From JAIQFF01 sp963788505 (GTDB taxonomy: Bacteria; Acidobacteriota; Terriglobia; Terriglobales; Acidobacteriaceae), in contig CAWBGY010000008.1 in NCBI GenBank assembly GCA_963788505.1, positions 124,001 through 188,000 on the forward strand: a stretch of 64,000 bases of DNA. The letters are read 5' to 3'. Each line of letters starts with the position of its first letter. Within the stretch, counting starts at the first letter, position 1. The notes under the pieces were generated by a model that ran no database searches, was not told where the DNA came from, and saw nothing but the letters and a program-made list of their open reading frames with translations. Positions 59,489 to 64,000 of this stretch are shown piece after piece. A program made the translations under genes and the position numbers.

Positions 59489-60523
59489 CTACGCTGGGAC
59501 TTTGGTGCGCTTGCTGGCTTGCTTGATCGTGACCGGATCAAGGAACGTCATCATGGCCCGCAATTCTTCTCCTACTTTTTCGATCTGCTGCTCTTGTTCT
59601 TTCTCGCGGATGCCTTCGAACCATTCGCGGCCGGTCTCGTTTTCTTTAATCCACTTCCTGGCGAAGGACCCGTCCTTGATTTCGCGCAACAACTGCCGCA
59701 TGGTTTCCCGGGTTTGCTCGGTGACGATGCGCGGTCCGGCGGTATAGTCGCCATATTCGGCGGTGTCGCTGACCGAGTAGCGCATGTAGTTGAGACCTCC
59801 GCGGTAGATCAGGTCCACGATGAGCTTCAACTCATGCAGGCACTCGAAGTAGGCGATCTCGGGCTGGTAACCAGCTTCGACCAGGGTTTCAAATCCGGCT
59901 TTCAGCAGTGCGCTTACGCCGCCGCACAGCACCGTCTGCTCGCCAAAGAGGTCAGTTTCGGTTTCCTCGGCGAATGTAGTCTCGATGACTCCGGCGCGAG
60001 TGGCGCCGATGGCCTTGCCGTAAGAGAGCGCCAGTTGCTTTGCCTTGCCGGTGGCATCCTGGTGGATGGCCAGCAGCGCCGGTGTGCCGCCGCCCTCCAC
60101 GAACACTTCGCGTACCCGGTGTCCGGGCGCCTTGGGTGCGATCATCGAGACATCGACATTGGCCGGAGGGGTGATGGTCCCGAAGCGGATGTTGAAGCCG
60201 TGGGCGAACATCAGAGTCTTGCCAGCGGTCAGGTTGGGCGCGATTTCTTTTTTATAAACCTCGGAAGCAACGGTGTCCGGCACCAGCACCATGATTACAT
60301 CGGCCCAGGCGGATACTTCGGCCGGAGTGCCAACGGTCAGGCCGCTGGCTTTGGCTTTTGCCCGTGATTGGCTGCTGGCCGGCAATCCGACTCGCACATC
60401 TACGCCGCTGTCCTTCAGGCTGAGAGCGTGGGCGTGACCCTGGGATCCGTAGCCGATGATGGCGACTTTTTTCGCCCGGATCAACGCCACATCGGCATCA
60501 TTCTCGTGATACATCTTAGGCAT
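59489..60523 (-). CDS. ilvC: Ketol-acid reductoisomerase
   Basis: 344 residues from ATG 60523; the upstream TTG lies in its ribosome-binding site (GAAAGGAAC). Second step of valine/isoleucine synthesis with NADPH and Mg. VAIIGYGSQGHAHALSLKDSG is the Rossmann site, FAHGFNIRFGTITPP, MIAPKAPGHRVREVFVEGGG and DLFGEQTVLCGG follow, with Glu/Asp ligands in YFECLHELKLIVDLIYRGG. Class I (short) form. Last gene of leuA-ilvB-ilvN-ilvC, 65 bases after ilvN. Confidence 0.97.
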   Translation of the reverse strand: MPKMYHENDADVALIRAKKVAIIGYGSQGHAHALSLKDSGVDVRVGLPASSQSRAKAKASGLTVGTPAEVSAWADVIMVLVPDTVASEVYKKEIAPNLTAGKTLMFAHGFNIRFGTITPPANVDVSMIAPKAPGHRVREVFVEGGGTPALLAIHQDATGKAKQLALSYGKAIGATRAGVIETTFAEETETDLFGEQTVLCGGVSALLKAGFETLVEAGYQPEIAYFECLHELKLIVDLIYRGGLNYMRYSVSDTAEYGDYTAGPRIVTEQTRETMRQLLREIKDGSFARKWIKENETGREWFEGIREKEQEQQIEKVGEELRAMMTFLDPVTIKQASKRTKVPA

Positions 60524-60588
60524 TGGTGTTCCTTTCAAGTGGATAAAAAACGGTTTGATTTGTACAGAATTTGCTTAAGCGAACCAGG

Positions 60589-61140
60589 TTAGACGGAATA
60601 TGACACGCCTTCATCGGCCACAACTTCCGGCGCCTTCGTCTGCGCCGGGTTGGCCGCGGCCGACGTAGTGCCGCGCCGCATGGCAACGATGCCGGTGCGC
60701 ACCATCTCCACCACGCCGTAAGGACGCAATACTTCCAGCAGACCGTCAATCTTGTCTTCGCCGCCAGTGATTTCGATGGTCAGCGATTCGGGCGCCACAT
60801 CCACCACGCGAGCGCGGAACACACTGGCCAGTTCCAGCACGTGCGAGCGCGCTTCATGAGTGGCCGCCACCTTGATCATGGCCAGATCACGGGCAATCGC
60901 CGGTTCGTGGGTAATGTTCTCGACCAGCAGCACGTTCACCAAATTATAGAGATTGGCCTCGATGCGCTTGGCCTGGTCCGGGTTGGTGTCCACCGTGATG
61001 GTCATGCGCGAGACTTCGGGCTTTTCCGTGCGCCCGACGGTGAGCGAGTCAATGTTAAAGGCGCGGCGGCGGAACAGCGACGCCACCCGGGTCAGCACGC
61101 CCGGCTTATTTTCGACATATACGACAAATATGTTCAGCAT
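60589..61140 (-). CDS. ilvN: Acetolactate synthase small (regulatory) subunit
   Basis: 183 residues from ATG 61140, with AAGGGA upstream. ACT domain at the N-terminus: NIFVVYVENKPGVLTRVASL, RRRAFNIDSLTVGRTEKPEV. The second half contains the small-subunit C-terminal domain (RSHVLELASVFRARVVDVAP, GGEDKIDGLLEVLRPYGVVE). It activates the catalytic subunit and gives valine feedback inhibition. It starts seven bases after the ilvB stop. Confidence 0.96.
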   Translation of the reverse strand: MLNIFVVYVENKPGVLTRVASLFRRRAFNIDSLTVGRTEKPEVSRMTITVDTNPDQAKRIEANLYNLVNVLLVENITHEPAIARDLAMIKVAATHEARSHVLELASVFRARVVDVAPESLTIEITGGEDKIDGLLEVLRPYGVVEMVRTGIVAMRRGTTSAAANPAQTKAPEVVADEGVSYSV

Positions 61141-61147
61141 TTTTCCC

Positions 61148-62860
61148 TTATTCGTCCGCGGCGGTTTCGACAATGGGGCTGGGCCGCCGGATCATATCGT
61201 TCAAAGACGCACCGGCTGCGACCATGGGGTAGACGGTGTCTTCCTGCTCCACCTTGAAGTCGATCAGCACCGCGCCGTCGTGATCGCGCGCCGCCCGCAC
61301 TGCCGGCAATACTTGCGAGCGCTCGGTCACCGCCATACTGCGGATGCCGTAAGCTTCCGCCAGCTTCACGAAGTTGGGATTCAGCAGCGGCGTGGCCTCG
61401 TAGTTGCGCTCGTAGAAGAATTCCTGCCATTGGCGCACCATGCCCAAGAATCCGTTGTTGATGATCGCAATGTTGATCTTCAACTTCTCCTGTTGAATGG
61501 TCGCGAGTTCCGACATGGTCATCTGGAAGCCGCCGTCGCCGACGATCACCCAGACCTCGGCTTCGGGCCGCGCCACTTTGGCCCCGATCGCCGCGGGCAG
61601 AGCAAAGCCCATGGTTCCAAGTCCGCCCGAGGTGATCAACGAGCGCGGTTTTTCGTGCTTAAAGTATTGTGCTTCCCACATCTGATGCTGGCCGACGTCG
61701 GTCACGACCACGGTCTCGCTGTTGCGGGTTTCGCGCCACAGGTCGTTGATGACGTGCGCGGCGTAGAGGTGTCCGTTGTCGGGAAGCTTTTGCACGTCCC
61801 GCACCGCGGAATCGCCTTTTAACTTGTCAATGGAATCCAGCCACTCGGTGTGGTCGACCGACTCGACGCGAGGCAACAGCTCGCGCAGAACTTCCCGCAG
61901 GTCTCCAACCAGCGCAACATCCACCTTGACGTTCTTGTTGATTTCAGCCGGGTCGATCTCGATGTGGATCTTCTTGGCATCCTGCGCGTAGGTCTTCAGA
62001 TTGCCGGTGACCCGGTCGTCAAAGCGCATGCCCAACGCCAGCAGCAGGTCGGCTTCCTGAATGGCGTGGTTGACCCAGGCCTCACCGTGCATTCCCATCA
62101 TGCCCAGATTCAAAGGATGCGAAGCCGGAAACGCTCCCAGGCCGAGCAGAGTCAGAGCTACCGGGATGCCAGCCTTCTCCGCCAGGGTCAGAACTTCCGC
62201 CATGGCGCCGGAGACGATAATGCCGTGCCCGGCCAGGATGAGAGGCCGCTTGGCTTTGTGGATCAACTCCAGCGCCTGGGCATACTCCGACTCTTCAGGA
62301 GAAAGATCGGGACGATACCCCGGCGTCTGCGGCTTGGCGGCTTCCCAATCGAATTCGCAGGAAGATTGCTGCGCGTCCTTGGTGATGTCTACCAGAACCG
62401 GACCGGGCCGGCCGGAACGGGCCACATAAAACGCTTCGCGCAACACGCGGGCCAACTGGTCGGCGTGAGTGACGAGGTAGTTGTGCTTGGTGATGGGCAG
62501 GGTGATGCCGGTAATGTCGGTTTCCTGAAAGGCGTCCGAGCCAATCAGCTTGCTGCCCACCTGGCCTGTAATACAGACAATCGGGGAGGAATCCAGCATG
62601 GCGGTGGCAATGCCAGTCACCATGTTGGTCGCGCCCGGACCCGAAGTCGCGACCGCCACGCCAACCTCGCCGCTGGCACGGGCGTACCCATCCGCCATGT
62701 GGGTGGCGCCTTGCTCGTGGCGCACCAGAATGTGATGGATATCGCTGTGCTTCAAGGCGTCATACGCCGGCAGAATTGCGCCCCCCGGATAGCCGAAAAC
62801 GTGCTTAACGCCTTCGCGCTCCAGGCATTCCCACAGAATTTGCGCTCCCGTTTTTGTCAT
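61148..62860 (-). CDS. ilvB: Acetolactate synthase large (catalytic) subunit
   Basis: 570 residues from ATG 62860, with GAGGA upstream. ThDP-dependent enzyme for the first common step of valine, leucine and isoleucine synthesis. The catalytic Glu is in VRHEQGATHMADGYARASG; the FAD/ThDP regions include VTDVGQHQMWEAQYF, and the ThDP motif is VGDGGFQMTMSEL ending in NNGFLGMVRQWQEFFY. Length is normal. Operon position: after leuA, directly before ilvN. Confidence 0.97.
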   Translation of the reverse strand: MTKTGAQILWECLEREGVKHVFGYPGGAILPAYDALKHSDIHHILVRHEQGATHMADGYARASGEVGVAVATSGPGATNMVTGIATAMLDSSPIVCITGQVGSKLIGSDAFQETDITGITLPITKHNYLVTHADQLARVLREAFYVARSGRPGPVLVDITKDAQQSSCEFDWEAAKPQTPGYRPDLSPEESEYAQALELIHKAKRPLILAGHGIIVSGAMAEVLTLAEKAGIPVALTLLGLGAFPASHPLNLGMMGMHGEAWVNHAIQEADLLLALGMRFDDRVTGNLKTYAQDAKKIHIEIDPAEINKNVKVDVALVGDLREVLRELLPRVESVDHTEWLDSIDKLKGDSAVRDVQKLPDNGHLYAAHVINDLWRETRNSETVVVTDVGQHQMWEAQYFKHEKPRSLITSGGLGTMGFALPAAIGAKVARPEAEVWVIVGDGGFQMTMSELATIQQEKLKINIAIINNGFLGMVRQWQEFFYERNYEATPLLNPNFVKLAEAYGIRSMAVTERSQVLPAVRAARDHDGAVLIDFKVEQEDTVYPMVAAGASLNDMIRRPSPIVETAADE

Positions 62861-63037
62861 GGACCCAGTCCTCGATCTTGAACCTTTGCACCTATGGCAC
62901 GGATTCCGCACCCTGAACTACGCCGGCAGCTTCCACGCTCTGAGAACTGAGAACCAGCAACTGACCGCTGGTTTCAGTCTTCAGTCCTGCGGGCTGTCTC
63001 AAGTCCGGCTGAAACCGCACCCAAAACTAAGCAGTAA
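62861..63037. other. leuA-ilvB spacer with GAACTGAGAACCAG words
   Basis: 177 bases. TGAGAACTGAGAACCAG (about 62941-62957) is present in inverted form downstream of ilvC (CTGGTTCTCAGTTCTCA, about 59416-59432). AACCAGC/GCTGGTT can form a hairpin. No leader peptide rich in Leu/Val/Ile and no T-box were found. Confidence 0.5.
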
Positions 63038-64000
63038 TCATACTCCCCACAAATAATCTTCCTGCTCGCCTTCGCGCTCGTTCGAGTGTGCCGCTTGGCC
63101 GGCGTGGGCTTTTTCTTTCGGATCGAGATGCGTCGGCTGCACGTCTTCCTTGCTCACCGCCGCCATCCACGTAGATGCCGTCTTGGCGGCGCTATCCGGA
63201 AGAGTCGAAGTCCGGCTGGGCACCTCGCGCACCAGTTCGAGCAGGTGTCCATCCTCGATGGTCTTGATCTTGTCGGCCAGGGCCACGAAACGGCGGTACA
63301 CATCGTCGAGTTGGGTCCGTTCGAAGGTGAAACCCAGATTCTCGTACCGAACCCGCAGGGCGTTCCGGCCCGAATGCTTGCCCAGCACCAGCGAGTTGTG
63401 GGGAGCGCCCACCGATTGCGGCGCTATGATCTCATACGTCGACGGGTCTTTGATCATTCCGTCCTGGTGAATCCCGGCTTCGTGCGCAAATGCGTTCCGC
63501 CCCACGATGGCCTTGTGCGGCTGCACGTAGACTCCCGTGATTTCGGACAAGAGTTGGCTGGACGGAAACAGCTGCTTGGCGACGACCGAGGTCTCATACG
63601 GATAGTGCTCCGCCCGGACCCGCATCACCATGACCAGCTCTTCCAGGGACGTATTGCCGGCCCGCTCGCCGATACCATTCACCGTGCATTCCACCTGGCG
63701 CGCACCCGCGCCGATGGCTGCCAGTGAGTTTGCCACAGACACTCCCAGATCATCGTGGCAGTGCACCGAAATGGTCACGCCGTCGATGCCCCGCACCCGG
63801 CGGCGCAGGGTCTGGATCAGTTCGCCAAATTCGTGGGGCACGCTGAAGCCGACCGTGTCCGGAATGTTCAGAGTCGTCGCCCCCGCCTCGATCACCGCCT
63901 CCAGCACCTCGCACAGGAAGGTGATGTCGGTGCGGCTGGCATCTTCGGCGGAGAACTGCACGTCCTTGCAGAACGACCGGGCCAGTTTGACGCCGTCGCG
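63038..64000 (-). CDS. leuA: 2-isopropylmalate synthase, 5' end missing
   Basis: 321 residues visible; the frame is open to the window edge. DRE-TIM metallolyase: FSAEDASRTDITFLCEVLEA, LNIPDTVGFSVPHEF, SVHCHDDLGVSVANSLAA (metal His), TVNGIGERAGNTSLEELVM, HAFAHEAGIH-type block GRNAFAHEAGIHQDGM and LGKHSGRNALR. It condenses acetyl-CoA with 2-oxoisovalerate for leucine. After the linker (IKTIEDGHLLELV) only about 60 polar residues remain, so the C-terminal leucine-binding regulatory domain is missing. Citramalate synthase is an alternative. Confidence 0.9.
   Translation of the reverse strand, partial: RDGVKLARSFCKDVQFSAEDASRTDITFLCEVLEAVIEAGATTLNIPDTVGFSVPHEFGELIQTLRRRVRGIDGVTISVHCHDDLGVSVANSLAAIGAGARQVECTVNGIGERAGNTSLEELVMVMRVRAEHYPYETSVVAKQLFPSSQLLSEITGVYVQPHKAIVGRNAFAHEAGIHQDGMIKDPSTYEIIAPQSVGAPHNSLVLGKHSGRNALRVRYENLGFTFERTQLDDVYRRFVALADKIKTIEDGHLLELVREVPSRTSTLPDSAAKTASTWMAAVSKEDVQPTHLDPKEKAHAGQAAHSNEREGEQEDYLWGV

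Noticed and set aside
59453..60367. 304-codon ORF antisense to ilvC
   Set aside because: ilvC on the other strand has all catalytic motifs; the shadow has none.
62861..63037. Leucine/valine leader peptide or T-box before ilvB
   Set aside because: No short ORF with branched-chain codons and no terminator/antiterminator pair was found; only word repeats.
1..64000. CRISPR array, tRNA/rRNA genes, prophage or transposase genes
   Set aside because: No regularly spaced direct repeats, clover-leaf sequences, rRNA blocks or mobile-element proteins were seen on reading both strands.

Overview
The window is a GC-rich bacterial chromosome segment. Its best taxonomic fit is Acidobacteriota, probably class Terriglobia. 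This is inferred from Ser/Thr kinases fused to TolB-type propellers, several PilZ proteins, a DUF2934 protein, CarboxypepD_reg-like exported proteins, the yceD-rpmF-plsX-fabD order, and many intergenic palindromic repeats. No rRNA, tRNA, CRISPR array, transposase or phage gene was recognised.

Layout. 1-1233: end of a sulfatase-like protein with TPRs. 1281-5702: sulfate ABC transporter operon cysP-cysT-cysW-cysA, preceded by a 29-codon leader peptide with six Cys codons and a terminator/antiterminator pair. 5512-11398: an accessory stretch (kinase-propeller, two PilZ proteins, a CPBP protease, a broken exported protein) with five copies of one palindromic repeat at the module borders. 11623-18013: hybrid histidine kinase, HAD phosphatase, PilZ protein, secreted esterase and ThuA-like protein. 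18360-29279: B12/radical SAM protein, gamma-glutamyltransferase, TIM-barrel protein, asnS, arginase, two exported proteins and ddl. 29514-33533: Ser/Thr kinase, then a SAM-I riboswitch with terminator ahead of a threonine-synthase-like enzyme overlapping a ThiS/MoaD-like sulfur carrier. 33904-39018: aldo/keto reductase, divergent from a TetR-HlyD-ABC export operon. 39299-42702: small membrane protein and the yceD-rpmF-plsX-fabD operon, in which fabD has two close frameshifts. 42968-50830: glycosyltransferase, amidohydrolase, exported protein, VapBC, aldo/keto reductase, YfgM-like and DksA-like proteins. 50940-55124: chain-overlapped cytochrome c maturation operon. 55759-59253: dnaE2 carrying three in-frame repeat-derived inserts. 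59489-64000: branched-chain amino acid genes leuA-ilvB-ilvN-ilvC.

The strongest systems are two sulfur controls read directly from sequence. One is a classic ribosome-mediated cysteine attenuator on sulfate uptake, possibly on a leaderless transcript. The other is a SAM-I riboswitch over a ThrC-like enzyme coupled to a sulfur carrier, which suggests (inference) protein-thiocarboxylate-dependent homocysteine or cysteine synthesis rather than simple threonine synthesis. The other notable layer is repeats: several palindromic families lie between genes, frame single genes, duplicate a gene end and have entered the dnaE2 reading frame.
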